This document shows positions 27,749 through 41,400 of a DNA stretch of 64,000 bases, piece by piece. The position numbers and the translations under genes were made by a program. Numbering within the stretch: the first letter of the stretch is position 1; each line of letters opens with the position of its first letter. Below the pieces are notes generated by a model, which worked only from the letters and a program-made list of their open reading frames with translations, ran no database searches and was not told where the DNA came from. The stretch lies in NCBI GenBank assembly GCA_949318235.1, contig OX439128.1, forward strand, positions 44,596,262 to 44,660,261. The letters are read 5' to 3'. This stretch comes from Ecdyonurus torrentis. Taxonomy: Eukaryota > Arthropoda > Insecta > Ephemeroptera > Heptageniidae.

Positions 27749-28682
27749 TATGAGGAAAAATAACAAAAAATAGTACAATGTTTAATTATAAAGCCCTGGT
27801 ATTATATAAGGTAATCCATTTTATATAATTTTTATATCGAACAAGGAAAAAAATATAATATAAAGATTAATAATTTGACTTAATATAACGAAGAAAATAA
27901 TAATAATAATTTTTGAACTATTCATTTTATTAAAATATATAAATAAATTTATATAATAAGATATCACCTGCGCAATAAATTTTTCTATACATTTTCAATA
28001 GTTGTATGTAATCATGTTTTTTCTTATAAATGTCTTTTAGATGTTTTTTCTTCAAAGTATATTATTAAAACTATATCACAAACATCTTGCCATGTATATC
28101 CCCCCTTGGGGGAGAGGATAAAATATAACAAATAATAGGCAGACAAGCCACTCCTGTCTCAAAGAAATTTTTTTGATCTCAGAAAGAGTAAGCTTACGTG
28201 GAAAAGAAGTCATTTTTATCGATGTTGCTTTATAAAAGAGATCAAGCTTTTTAGAAAAGATGTTTCAATTTTTTTTCTTTTCTTCTCTTCAATACAAAAA
28301 GCTCATCCTTACAAATAACAATCAAGGATAAAGAAAGCGGAAAATTTTCTTTCGTTGAAAAGAAGATTTCATATAATAAGAACTTATACATACGGATAAT
28401 AAATATTAAAAAAAATACATAAGTATAATACATATATTTATATAACTTTATATAAACTTTGAATAGTATTAGACTACTTTTGTGTTGTTCATACAATATT
28501 TAAAAATATTGTAAAATTTATACTTTAGACATCTTTATTCTCATATTTTCATCATTTAGAATCTTGAACTGAATTGAAAATAATAATGTATATATATATT
28601 TGTATTTTATTTTAATTTCATATTATGACAATTTATATATTTTAAGTATTATGTAAATTTTTAATAATATATAATATATAAG
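27749..28682. other. AT-rich noncoding DNA
   Basis: No gene or element recognised. Confidence 0.55.
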
Positions 28683-28735
28683 ATATATTTTATTACACTC
28701 TATGTCTTCACAGAGTAGAACAAGTCAAATAACAC
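28683..28735 (-). mobile_element. LINE 3'-end fragment (family 2), minus strand
   Basis: The minus strand reads TGACTTGTTCTACTCTGTGA, then AGACATAGAGTGTAATAAAA. It matches the 3' end of the LINE remnant at 26,339-26,958. Confidence 0.65.
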
Positions 28736-28883
28736 AAATACATCAACAAATACAATACTAGCATGTGGTTGTCACTGAGTTCATTATACACTGATAATAG
28801 TGATTGATAATGAAGATTTAGAAAAATTTAGGCTACTTATATACTTAACGTTATTACATTAAAGCGATACTAAACCCTAAAAA

Positions 28884-29210
28884 TGAGTATTTTTTGTTCT
28901 TTTCTAAAACAATTCAATAGTAATCAGTCGTTTATTTGACATTTCTAGTCCACGGGATAAACGAGCCCCGCGAGAGTAACGATATAGAGTACACGCCCCT
29001 CTACTATGAGAGTAAAAAAATTGTACCCCTTGCTCTACCTGCTAAGCTTACCTGAAAAGATGTATAGATTTTTTACTCACACAGTAAAGGAAATCTCTGA
29101 CGTCAGAGATTTCCTCTTTACCTTCGCGGGGCTCGCTTATCCCGTGGGCTTGAAAAGTAAAATAAACGACTGATTTCTATTGAATTATTTTAGAAAAGAA
29201 TAAAAATTAC
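28884..29210. mobile_element. Hairpin MITE, ~327 bp, arms ~93 bp
   Basis: The left arm holds TTCTTTTCTAAAACAATTCA, AATCAGTCGTTTATTT and CCACGGGATAAACGAGCCCC. The right arm is the reverse complement (GGGGCTCGCTTATCCCGTGG, AAATAAACGACTGATT). Near the right arm a smaller perfect palindrome AAATCTCTGACGTCAGAGAT sits at 29,090-29,111. No coding content. Confidence 0.78.
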
Positions 29211-29401
29211 TTAAAGAAAATCAGCAACACTATAAAATATGTTGTCATATCTTTGGACCATTTTCTTAAAAGATACATAAGAATCACAATCATAATGCAG
29301 CGTTAATGTTAATTAAATCAATAATTAAATTAATAAGTAGCGTTCCGAAGTCTACAACTGTTTTTTTTTTATTATTAATATTGTTTATTATATTATGATA
29401 T

Positions 29402-29446
29402 GAGATTTTATTACATTCCGTATCTTAACAGAGTTAAACAAGTTAC
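29402..29446 (-). mobile_element. LINE 3'-end fragment (family 2), minus strand
   Basis: The minus strand reads AACTTGTTTAACTCTGTTAA, then GATACGGAATGTAATAAAAT, matching the tail at 26,958. Confidence 0.6.
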
Positions 29447-30796
29447 TTAAAAAAATGCAACAGAAAAAATATTTTCATTCACCTACATTATTAATTGATT
29501 AACTGTTTTTTTTACATAATTAAATGTTACATAAGCAGATACAGTATATATACCTATTAAACCTATTTTCAAGTAAGCATTTTTTAATTTTTAAAATATA
29601 CACATTTTTTTATATGTAGAAATTGCATATTATAATAATATACACAATTTAAATATATTTTATACCTACCAATCATTCATATTTTACTTTTCCTTTTGTA
29701 ACTTATTTGAAGTATAATATTTTATATAAAATATAATCTTACTGCTTGAAACAAATATAATATGTTATATTGAGAAACCCATTAATTTTTTGTTCTAAAG
29801 ATCTTATTTTTATGTTACCAGATATTGAAATTGAAGACCAGAATTTGTAAATTGATATGCTACTGTTCTACTATAGTTTCATCCTAATAATAACTTATGT
29901 TTGATATCTCATCATAGAGACATTGTAATAATAAAAAATAACAAAATTTAACCCAAAATTACTCATCTAAATACCATTCACTTAAATCATGGATTTTATA
30001 TTTTTCATGCTTATTATTTCAAATAATAAATTTATTTTTAATGATGATGAAAGTAAAAAAAATTCTACTAACGTATACAATTGTTTTACGAATGAGATTA
30101 TATATTTTTCTTTATATTTTGATCCACTTGAAGTTTCCTGTCTGTTTTATGATGATTTTAAGCTGATACTGTTTTTATATAAGCTTCTAGTAACGAGATA
30201 GCTCTTCAGATTCTAACAATACAAAACATTTCAACAAAAATATAAATCCTAAAGCTTTTTCTTCTCTAACTTTTTTTTTTTTGTATTATTATTATTATTA
30301 TTGTTAGTTGTTTTTTTTTTTTTTTTTTTTTTTTTGCAAATAATGTAAGCTTGTAGATCACATGGAAAACAATAAGAAATGTGAACGTACTATATCCTAG
30401 ACAAAGAATACTTTATTTTCTTGGTAAATATATTTATAGAAAAGTAGGTTCCTTGAGTTATTATGTAGTTTGTCATGAGGTTAAAGGACAGTTATAGTTT
30501 TCTATAATCCTCTCAGTTGTTAACCTTTCATATTTCGTTGACTCGTCAGGAAATAAATTGTGTTGGCTTGGTTTGTTTCTCATCTCTTGGCAAGTCAGTA
30601 GCTTGGTCAAAAAAAAAAAAAAACTGATTTCAATTTATGTATGTTTATCTAAAGCCAATCATATGCTTCATTTGTTCCAAGCTTTGGTCAGCTAAGCTTG
30701 TTAATAGTTTTATATTGAATTTATACATAAGAATTTTATTTTCATACATAATATCATATACTTCTTCTAAACTCATGGCTTTAGATTCATAAAAAA
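29447..30796. other. AT-rich noncoding DNA
   Basis: No gene recognised. Poly(T) runs lie near 30,272 and 30,311-30,335. A 70-codon frame at 29,989 shows no family resemblance and has AT-driven composition. Confidence 0.55.
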
Positions 30797-31035
30797 AATA
30801 CGTATAACATATTTTTGCAGCACATTTTCAATCAAATCAGTTATGCTACATTTATGTCATTCTAGCATAATTAATGCTAAATTGGAACAGCATAATTAAT
30901 TATGTTGTACAATATAATATTTATTCTATGTAACATATTTATTATGCATTATAGCATAAATTATGCTGTATAGAACAAATTGTGCTGAAAATGAGCTAGC
31001 ATAGTAATTATTACGAATTTATTTTTGTCCGTGCG
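30797..31035 (-). mobile_element. Dispersed ~220-bp TIR repeat, copy 3 (inverted)
   Basis: Reverse orientation. Read on the minus strand it contains TAATAATTACTATGCTAGCT, GCATAA motifs and ATGACATAAATGTAGCATAA as in the other copies. Confidence 0.6.
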
Positions 31036-33996
31036 CGTAATTGCAATTTATCCTTTAATCTAAATATTTATTAATTACAGTAGCTAATTATTTCGCACAA
31101 ACCGCCCAATCTTTATTAAGAGACTTAAACATAAAACTTTATTTTTTAGTTCTTACGTTCATACTTTTGTTTTTCTAGATATAAATTAATTTTTCATGAA
31201 CAATCATTTGTTGTAACTTTTTCCCCGTATTATTATATAATATAATAACACATTTAAATAACATAATAAATTCATTCTAATTGACATTACTTTGAATCAG
31301 CGCCAAAACTAAATATATTTGATATTAATTGCAAAATATAACTAGAACTTTGATATTTTATTATATAAGAAGAATCAATTTAAAAGTTAATCTTAAAATG
31401 TCACAAAATCAAAACCTTTTACAAAGAAAACAATAAGATTGAGAATTTAATTATTAGATAATAGAAGATGATAATTAATGATCAAAGAAAATCTTATATT
31501 AATAATTGAATTATTATTTTTTTTTTAAATATTTTAAAATATAATTAATAAGATGAAGCTATATATATACGTAGTACGAATATACATAAGAGACATCCTT
31601 TATGAAAGTAGTATAGAATTTATACGATAGTATTAATTTGATGGTTTCGTAATTGGTCTTACCTTAAGATGATGAAGAAGGAAGTACATAATGTACAGTT
31701 GCTTCCCTTTTGCTATACACTCATATAAAGCAAAACTCTTCTCTTTCTCTCCTTCTTGTATCAAAACCAACCCTCTTTCTTCTCCTTATTAATGTATCTA
31801 ATGGTCCCAAGTAATCCTATTAAGACATCACCAGCCAATATACAGAAGTGATGTGTCTTCAATGTTTTGTACCAACTTTCTTACTTGATGATGATGCTTT
31901 CCTTTCAAGTCACTCCTCACTTCATATTCTATAATATACCACATCATTCTACAAACTGGACAACCTTATTAAATGATATTTACTACCTTACAATATATAT
32001 ATAACTTAAGTGTGTCTTTTGATTTTAACATCTTTCGTATAAAGTGAAAAGACGTTGAAGAAGACGACGAAGAAGTATCAAATCATTTTATATACCTTTA
32101 TGATGCTTTTCTTCTTATTAATTTTGTTATTATACTTGTAGTGTCTATTCACAAAAGAACCATATAGCATATCTATATATTTTACTATTTATTTGTACTA
32201 CTGTATACCCATGATGATCAGTTAATGGGTAGGTAGCACGTAGTTTTCATATTATAATTTTGCAGGATATATGATGTATACTCTTTATTTATTTTTCAAT
32301 GCTTTTGATCATTGTTTAAAAGATTTTTAAGCAACTGTTTTGTCTCATTACTCGTGTCTATTATTGTGAATATTTTTTTTTAAATTACACAACTATCACT
32401 TAATTTTGAGTGTTCGTGTGTTTATTACCCTCCCCTTAAAAAATAATTTATATTTAACAAAAATAAGAAATAGAAGAAACTGTTCTAATATTTGATTTAA
32501 AAGTTACTTTATCATTACTGCTGGTTTACATGTCTTTGATTTTATTACCTTGGATATTATTTTCTATAATTGGACATTAGTTTAAAATAATGCAACATTT
32601 AAAAAAAATGTAAAGTGAAAAGGGAATTAATAATATAAAGCAGACCATGATGATGATGATACATGAAAATTTGATACTTTGTAATTTCAATATCATATAT
32701 ATTCATATATATCTTATTATACGACGATACACAAAGCCTTTAAGTGAGGTACATAATACAAGAAACCACATGGTAAAAATTATCTCTTGTAACCACACAC
32801 TTTATGTCTTTCTATAATATACCTTTGACGTTTAAGTTTTCATAGAGTTTTAATCAGTTAGAAAAGTATTTTGTATGTATAGAGAAAGAGAGAGAGAGAG
32901 AGAGAGAGAAGGAGAGCACTTTAACAAGGACAATTTCTCAAGTATAACTTACTTAAAATGTTATCAAATTTTAATCATAGGATTGTTCATTATATTAACT
33001 TTACTTTAAGTAACAAGTTTAATTACGCTCTATATTTAGTACTTTATACTTTTCCTATTAATGTTCTAAACTTTTTAAGTAAAGCTTCTATTCCATCCCC
33101 TTTCTTCTTATGCAACATGTATGTCCAAAGTGTATAGCAAGTTGCCTATAAAGAAAGGCGTTCTTTATAAAAGCAAATTTTCCGGTCTCTCTTCCCCCTC
33201 TCTTCTCTTTTTCTGTCTTTTTTTTTTCTCACTCTCCCTGAATTTTACATTATTTTTCATATATATGGATATTATTATACGTAATAAAATAATAATACAT
33301 GATATTATGACATATATGACATTTATCTTACGATTTTTACAACAAGTAATTATTTCTGTTCCGACTCTTCGATGCAAACGCCATCTCTTTACAAAGATAA
33401 AAATTTACTCCATTTTTGCGTGGAAAGTTTGAATGGAAAAAAATGTGAAATACAGTAATTAGAAATTTGTAATAAAAAAAGCAAAAGATAGAATATAAAT
33501 TTAATATTTTGACTTTAAATTCTTCAAATTACTATAATTATTTTGTTTGTAATAACTTTTATATAACACTTTAAATCACTGTGTAATATTAATTATATTA
33601 GTTCGTAATTATATTATTGGGCAATTAGTGAAACAACTGCCTATTAAACATTAATAAGTACAGTAATAACTATAAAGGTATAATAACGTCACGTTACATG
33701 AAATTTAATAAAGTTATAACAATACAATAAGACATTTTAATCTGAATTAAAAAGAAAAAAAAAACATTTACATATATGAAAAATTTAGTCAACAGTACTT
33801 CCATAGAATTTAAAAACTATTTAATATTTATATTAATTAAAAAAATGCTATAGTAATTTTTTTTTTAAATAATGTTTGTTTACCGATGTTTTACGCTTTC
33901 TGTGAGAGATTTTTGCCGTTCAAGGATAAAATGACATGCAAGAAAAAGAGAATAAATTTCTGAAATTATTTTTTTATATCAGTGATTAGGTGATTA
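31036..33996. other. AT-rich noncoding DNA
   Basis: No gene supported. A short (AG)n run lies at about 32,885-32,910. The 103-codon frame at 33,121 is low-complexity and hydrophobic, with no recognised domain. Confidence 0.5.
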
Positions 33997-34004
33997 CTAA
34001 TTAA

Positions 34005-34383
34005 CAGGGGTGTAGTGGAGGGATGGCGCGGGATGGCGGCGCCATACTTCGTGAAATTGAATTTTTGAATCGCCATACCTCGTGAAATTTTAAAAAGGCG
34101 AAAAGGTGCGATTTTATTTGTGTTCGTTAGAAAAAAATGAAAATAAAATCTGAGAAAAACAGAAAAAGAGAGAAAAAAGTTTAAAAATTTTTTTTTTTCT
34201 CTTTGGTTTTACTTTATCTTTTTCTTTCATCAAATTTGCAGGTATTTGTCAATAAGTCACCTTTTTAATTTTTTTTTATATATGATAAAATTTGGTGAGG
34301 CCAGGATTATTGAATTCTATTGTGAATCATGAAAGGAAAGGAAGCTGAAGATTTTTTTCCAATACTTTCTAACTCTTTCTCAT

Positions 34384-34453
<70 letters not shown>

Positions 34454-34648
34454 ATGAACATGTCCTAACATGATGGTGACTTTTGGACATACGTTACTTT
34501 GAAAACAATAAAAATACAGAAAAATACACTTATGCCTGAATAAGTAAATGTATGATTCTCGTAAAAATTTTGATAATCCTTTAGTAAAAATTGACTTAAA
34601 ATGCTCTTAGAAAAAAAAATCAAAGAATTTTAGAAGCAATGTAAAGGA

Positions 34649-34689
<41 letters not shown>

Positions 34690-35588
34690 GCAGCACTTGA
34701 ATTTTCTCTCTTCCCCTTAATATTTAAATTAAATATGAAGAAGGGATGAAAAAGAAGGGGCTATTTTAATTTTCCCCAATTTTTTTTGCAAGTAGCACCA
34801 CTTCAGTATTTACTAGTCAGTTGGTGCTGGAGGATGACCCATAGTAAACAGTCAGTGACATTTTAGTGCAGCATTATATACAAATTATGTACATTAGCAT
34901 ACTTATATTCAAGTCCAATGTTTTAGATTTCTGTTGTCTAATTCATAAAAAATAAATATACTGTATTTATTAAGTTAAATATATGATATTTCTATATTTA
35001 TAGATAGTAATATTTTTTTTTATAAAAATTTAAGCACGAGAACCTTGAACTAGGTAATTACGTAATAGCACTAAATGTAGCAAGTGAATTTTAATTTTAA
35101 AAAGTGCCGCATCATTGAAAGATGACAGTCCCACTAGCATCGAGGTCGAGCATAGCTTCTTTTGGGGTAAGTGAATGTGCACAGGGGCGGATCTTAATAG
35201 GGAAAATGAGGAAGATATCAATATTTTGTATTTTTATTATTATTTAATTTTCAGATATTCAATATTTTTGGTAGAAATTGAAATTTAATTACAAAAATTC
35301 ATAAGACGAAAAAAGAGAGAAAAACATTTTATTATCATAATTATTTTTTATTCACTATATGTTCAAACTTTAGTAAAAAATTTATAGAAGCTATATAAAA
35401 AAGTATCAAAATTGAATGTCCAATAATTTGGGCAACAGTTTTCCAAGTATACTAATTTTACGTTTTTCCCAAAAAAGGGTGTGTCCCAAAAAAAAATTTC
35501 GCCTGCGGCGCGCTACAACCCCCCCCCCCCCCCGTTTAAAGGGTAAGCCTTCCGCCATACTTCGTTAATTTTTAGGACTACACCCCTG
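34005..35588. mobile_element. hAT-like non-autonomous element, 1,584 bp
   Basis: Terminal inverted repeats are CAGGGGTGTAGT and ACTACACCCCTG. Both flanks carry the 8-bp direct repeat CTAATTAA (33,997-34,004 and 35,589-35,596). The tip sequence and duplication length are typical of hAT elements. GCCATACTTCGT occurs near both ends as a subterminal repeat, in inverse sense relative to each tip. The interior contains a (TC)n run (34,386-34,451), a ~38-nt poly(A) (34,651-34,688) and a poly(C) (35,519-35,534). No transposase frame is present. Confidence 0.78.
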
Positions 35589-35596
35589 CTAATTAA

Positions 35597-36457
35597 ACAC
35601 GTGTGCGTATTTTTACTGTTTTTTTTTTCCCATGTGTTACACATTTACCATAGTCCAGTATTCATTAAACTTCAATTTGCTGCAGATATTAATGTTCATG
35701 GATATTTTTATTGAAAATCATTAATTTAAATGGAAGTGCAATTTCCTCAATTTCCTGCGGAGACTCATAGTTTATTTCAAAGCTTCTGTTGCTATATGAA
35801 TAAAGTATTTTAATTTAAATTATAAAAATGAATGTCGCACTTAGGAACCAGGATGTTTATTTACAAATTATTATACATTTATTTACATTACATTGTACAC
35901 AGAGTATGCTCAACAATAATGACAGCAACAAATTAATGATATATGAAGTTAGGATAGGTCGCATCAATTTATGTAAATTGTAAATAATATGAAGTAGGGT
36001 GAGTGTGAGTAGAGAAAAAAAAATGTGGAACGCCGTGAGTACAGTACATGATGATGGTAGGGGACCTCGTAATGACGTCACGACTCAAATTGCAAGTAAT
36101 TGAGTCAGTCAGTCAGTCAGTCAGAGCAGCTGTCAATCATGTAAACTGCTAATACGACAATTGTACAGTGGCATTCAGTCAAGTCGCTAATCCCATCCAC
36201 AGCTGCAGGTGATGAAGAGAAAAAAATCACAAGTTGAAACCAATAAAGCTTCATAAGCAAGTAAGTCCTACTTTTAATTGCAATATAACGTAGAGGCAAA
36301 AAAAAAAAAAAAAAAAAAAAAAAATCCTACCTGTAAAATGGAGCAGCATGACAAGCATATTATTATGAATAATTACACGTCATTGCCGTATTTATCAATA
36401 GAGGCTCACTCGCTTAACATTATAGAAGGTAACGCCTTACCTGGGGGTTTAGGGTTA
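35597..36457. other. Noncoding DNA
   Basis: No gene recognised. There is a short (GTCA)n at about 36,104-36,123 and a poly(A) at 36,300-36,324. Confidence 0.55.
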
Positions 36458-36748
36458 CACTCTAAAATATGGTGCATTACTTTAGTTACGAATCCTAACA
36501 TATTTAAGATAGTCACTTTTAAGTTATTATGAGTAGCTAAAATAATGCATTTTAGCAAGTTATTAAAAATAGCTAATTTAAGTTATTTGAAGTTGTTTGA
36601 AGTTTATTTGAGCTATTTTAATTTAAAATAGCTATTGTTAATAACTTTCTAAAATGCATTATTTTATCTATACTCACAATAACTTAAAAGTAATTATCTT
36701 AAATAAGTTAGGATTCGTAACCAAAGCAATGCACCATTTTTTAGAGTG
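36458..36748. mobile_element. Hairpin MITE, 291 bp, with TTA target duplication
   Basis: Begins CACTCTAAAATATGGTGCAT and ends ATGCACCATTTTTTAGAGTG, flanked on both sides by TTA. Arms of ~120 bp include TTACGAATCCTAAC and AAAATGCATTATTTT. A 3-bp TTA/TAA duplication is typical of PIF/Harbinger-type MITEs. Confidence 0.75.
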
Positions 36749-38129
36749 TTACAGTAAATTCATTCACTCTTTTAGGTTCTGTTAAACATATATATTAAAA
36801 AAAAAAAAAAGTGCCACTTTTTGAGACTCTTGTTTAAAAAAAAATCAACCAAGAAAAATGCACGGCTTCATAAATTTTATCGCTATGTGTGGATAGATTA
36901 TTATTATTTGATAAAAAGGTTTTGAATAAAAATTAATAGTAATTCATGTTACCGTTTAAAAATTAATGTTTCAAGTATATTATAAATATTACCCGTAAAA
37001 AATTAGTCATCTAAGTTAGGTGATCATCTAGATGATGGAACAATAATAGAGTATAAAAATTATCGTGCCTTTCTCATTTGTTTATAATCACAAAACATTA
37101 CTATATAAACATAAATATAGATAAGTAAAACCAATTTTTACTAGCATAATATAATAGTAATAGTTATATTTTTTTCATCATTGTTATGTAATACACTTTA
37201 TTAAGAAATCTTCGGAACAAATAACAAATACAAACAACCTTCACTATATTATTAGCATATTAAAAAGATAAGAGTAATAAAAATATAATTTCTCATACGC
37301 ACGTGCTTAAAGTAGAGCAAAATTTTAACAGGCATAATAAACATTGAAACGAGTCTATTTATTTTTAACAAAAAAACACGAAATAAATCATTTTTAATTA
37401 GAGCTCTATATGTTTATTTATGATACGATATTTATATGAGATTGTTTTGATTCAATATTAACTTTCTGAATACGCGGCTATATGTTTAACTATATATCGT
37501 GAGGTGAAGATGAGGTAGAGTGAAGACTTTGGACTGTTTGATCACGTGGTATTCTGGATCAAAACATTGATGATTACGTTCATGTTAGGTAAACACTTGA
37601 ATCTCATCAATCTAACTATAAAATAATAAAGCTTTATGAACTAAAAATGACATTTTCCTGTTAAAAATTAAGCACATAGTCTTTAAGTGAATATTAAAAG
37701 AAAATAAATTTGAAACTTTAATCCTATATGATTTGTTAATTTAAAAAAATACAATCAAGACTTTATTATGTAATTTTTATTAAATTAAAATAGTGTCGCG
37801 TTTGCGGTCAACATATAGATGTCAATCAAAGTATAGAACAATTTCTATCAATGAAAAGGCTAATTTTTTTCTCTTTCGCAAAATATTACTAAGAATCAAT
37901 AAGAATTAATTAATTACAAAAACAGCTTGATAAAAAAGAAAAGACAAAATCTAAAAATACTGTGAGAAAGTATATAATTGCAAAAAAAAAAAAAAAAAAA
38001 AAATTAATTATTAATTCAAATTTTAAAGCATTATGCATATACGTATAATAAAACTAAGAGTGAAACATATTGTCAATGAAATTCATTGAGTGGTGTTATT
38101 ACAGTCACGTGTAGGTCCTGCTTTATAAA
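36749..38129. other. AT-rich noncoding DNA upstream of OATP gene A
   Basis: No gene or element recognised; a poly(A) run lies near 37,981-38,002. A CACGTGG occurs at 37,544. ATTCATTGAGTGGTGTTATT near 38,082 is the start of sequence shared with the region upstream of copy B (near 49,141). Confidence 0.5.
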
Positions 38130-38131
38130 GA

Positions 38132-38187
<56 letters not shown>
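38130..38187. repeat. (GA)n run in the promoter region of gene A
   Basis: GA run about 200 bp upstream of the ATG. GA-rich sequence occupies the equivalent position upstream of copies B and C. Confidence 0.9.
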
Positions 38188-38190
<3 letters not shown>

Positions 38191-38262
38191 GCTAGATAGA
38201 GAACGAGGGCCTAGTTCACAAACTCACGCACTGCACTGAAAGCTAGAGCTACTAGAGAGATC

Positions 38263-38391
38263 ATGATGACACGCTTGCCGTAGTTTTGATCCCGCAACTT
38301 CCTCGAGTGGTGCTCACGTAGTGTCACGAACAGTGCGAGACTAGTGCATCATTCAGTGAGCTGAGTGCAGCAAGTGCATGCAATTGCAGTC
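38263..38391 (+). promoter_or_regulatory. Conserved promoter / 5' UTR block of OATP gene A
   Basis: About 130 bp up to the ATG are nearly identical in copies A, B (49,320-49,439) and C (59,895-60,034), although sequence further upstream diverges. Shared parts include ACGCTTGCCGTAGTTTTGAT, GTGGTGCTCACGTA, GTCACGAACAGTGCGAGACT and CATCATTCAGTGAG. The TCAGT in the last matches the arthropod initiator and would put the start site ~37 nt before the ATG. No TATA box stands 25-30 bp upstream of it. The role is inferred from position and conservation. Confidence 0.6.
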
Positions 38392-38467
38392 ATGGCAGAC
38401 CCAGTGAGAAGACTGTCAGTTATTGAAGATATTCCTGAGGAGAATGTTTTCATCCCAAGCCAGGCAG
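38392..38467 (+). CDS. OATP gene A, exon 1
   Basis: Encodes MADPVRRLSVIEDIPEENV and six more residues of the cytoplasmic N-terminus. It ends in phase 1 before GTACACC, identical in all three copies. The first intron is 3.2 kb. Confidence 0.85.
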
Positions 38468-41400
38468 GTACACCAATAAATCAATCAATTTTATATCAAC
38501 TCAATCACAAATGTTAATTGACTATAATGTTAATTTAATAGAATTTGGCATTTTTATATAATTATAATCTTAAAAATACCACTTAAAAAAAATATCTAGG
38601 TGTCTGTTTTGATAATTAATTAATCCACTTTTTGTTTTAATTGTTTTGTTTATTTTTTTGTTAAAATTGTTATTTTTTTATTTCGCTTGTGCTTTTATTG
38701 AAAAATTCTAAGTTTTAAGTAAGTGAATTGATATTTAGATAATATAACCTTCTGGCTAAGAAAAAGATTGAAAGGTAAGGATTAATTTTTAGTTTTGGAT
38801 AATACATTTTATGCATTAAAAAAAATCAATTTTGATCGTATACTTAAATCTAGAAACTGCCAGTGAGAGAACAATTTTATTCATATTGACATTGAAAAAT
38901 GTTTTTTAGGTTAATTTTAAAGTACAATACATACTGTATGTATACACTTGCGGTTGCTTTCATTTTACTGCATGATGGTATTATTATTATTATGGAAATG
39001 TGTGAGAAAATTGCATCGCTTGACGTAGTTAATGGAATAAAAACATTGATAATCAAGCTATAAAAAAATTTAATAAAAAAATATATAACGCGCTATAGTT
39101 AGTCAAGCTATTCCTCTGATTATATAGAGAGCAAAAATTTATTAATAAATAAATAATCATAAAATGGTTTTTATTGAATATTGTTGAATATAATTTTACC
39201 TAAAACGTGAAATTCTGTAGTGGAAAATTATTTAAAAATAAATGTCATCATTACGCTTTATCTTTTTGTACAGTCATTTTACTTAAAAATGAATTTCTAT
39301 ATTGGCTTATGGCCATACAATGCAATCAGATAGAGATTTCAGTTGACGCAAAACTCTATTTAAATACGTCATGCTATTGCCATATTATGCAAATAGAAAT
39401 TCATTTTTAAGTAAAATGACCGTACCATATAGAAAAACATGTAATATATTATTATATTTACATATGTTCTTATTTTAGACAAGGTGTTTGCAAGAGTAAC
39501 TTAGTACCCTTTACTTTAATTATATTATTATTGATTATTATTATTTTATATTTATTATTTGTCTATAAAAAAGAATATTTAACCTATTTGCGGTCGATAG
39601 GTTACCTTTAAGCTCAAATTGCTGATATATATACTCGTGCCGGTGAAAGAGTTAAGTCCACCATTACCGGAACCACGTGGAGCTTATCGTTTTAGCGCGC
39701 GGGGTGACGCGGGGAAAGCTAAGGGTCCCCTAATTTAACAATACGCTTATGGATAAAAACAGTTTTTTTTTTTTTTTTTTTTTTTTTGCAATTTTTGAGA
39801 AAACTGCTCCACCGATTTTGGAGAAATTTAAATGAGAAATACTAGACATACTTTTACTTGTTTTAAGCCGTAGAAATTTTTTAACCATTTCTTAAACCGA
39901 TAACCTCCATTGGCACGTATTGTTTTAAAACGAGGTTTGGGTCTCACTCTTTCATCAATGCACAATTATAATTAAATTTTGTGTATTAATTATACTATAT
40001 TATTATAAAAAATTACAATTATTTTTGTTTTAGATTATTAATATTTTTACCATCGTCGCTAGACAAGAAAACTCTGTAAATATGTAAAAATTTGAGAGGG
40101 TACAAATCAAAATTTTAAACCTTACTGCTATAAAGCCACGTGTTAATTTTTATAATTTTTATCCTAGATGCCTTATATTTGAAGGTTACGTGTCCTGCAA
40201 TTGTTATTATAGATAGTTGTTACACATTTACTTTAAATGGCATACAAAGTAGGGGTAAACTATTTTTTTTTAGAGTTTTGAGCCTTCTGACTATATTTAT
40301 TGTTATAACTATTGATACTTTTGGTTATTTATTTATGCTAATTTTTTTGCAGCAGTTTATGTTGATTGTTATTTTCTCTTTACTGATTTTATTTTTTTAT
40401 TTTTGTGCGAGTGCATTAACCCCATTTTTATATTGTCAATTAAAAAAAAAAATACATTGTATGCAAGTATTTATTTTGAGTTGATAATACTTTTTAGCTA
40501 TTAGCATTTGCGATATCTGAAATGATTGTAACAATATTGATATTTCATTGTTAAGCAAATTATGTTTGAAAAGTAGTGCACCGTGGTGTGTATATAAACG
40601 CAAGTCAGGTAAACTATCACTTTTATCTTTTCTTGCAGTAGGCGAGATCATATTTCTGCGTTGTGAAAAATGCGGTTTTCAGTATCAGTGTGTATTGTGA
40701 AAATATCTAGATCAAATGTCATACCACGGCAAACAACAGTAGGCAGCGCTTGCGAACGCTTCTATAATTTATGCAGCAGTATTATCACTTCAAAAATAAA
40801 TTATTGCAATTTACGTTCATTCTCATTTGTTGACAAATACAAATACGATATCACATAACGTTTTTAATATCTCATTGTTGCTTTATTTACATTAATCATT
40901 AAATTCTTTTTTTTTTCGAAGTCTTCTACGCTATTTTATACAAATAAATAGTCAAAATAAAAATAAGAACGTATAAATGAATGAATACATCTTATAGGAT
41001 ATTGATTATCGATGATTATTGATGTGATTTATAAATTCACAATTACGAAATTTGACAATTAAATAAAACAAAATAAGAATATGTTGTCAAGTGTAAATTT
41101 TATTATGGTTCAACATGTTGACACCCTCAGCTCTACCTTTAGTATTTCACCTGACATCAGGGTCAAATATGCTGCACTCAGTCAGATATAAGATCCAAGG
41201 CTATCGTAATTTTAATGGTGTAGTACAGTACGTGATGTACTAATAGCAGGATCGGATTCTCTCTATTGCAAACAAGATCATTCATCACTGACAAACATAA
41301 ATATACGTAATAATTATGCTAGATCTTTTTTAATACAATTTGTTTAATACAGCATAATCTATGTTGTACCGCATAATAACTATATGTTAAAAAGCATAAT

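Noticed and set aside
33121..33432. 103-codon frame
   Set aside because: Low-complexity, TC-rich and AT-rich content with no domain or splice context.
36100..36130. CRISPR-like short repeats
   Set aside because: Simple (GTCA)n without spacers; the genome is clearly eukaryotic.
40140..40484. 114-codon hydrophobic frame in intron 1 of gene A
   Set aside because: AT-driven Phe/Leu/Ile composition, no family resemblance, not present in B or C introns.
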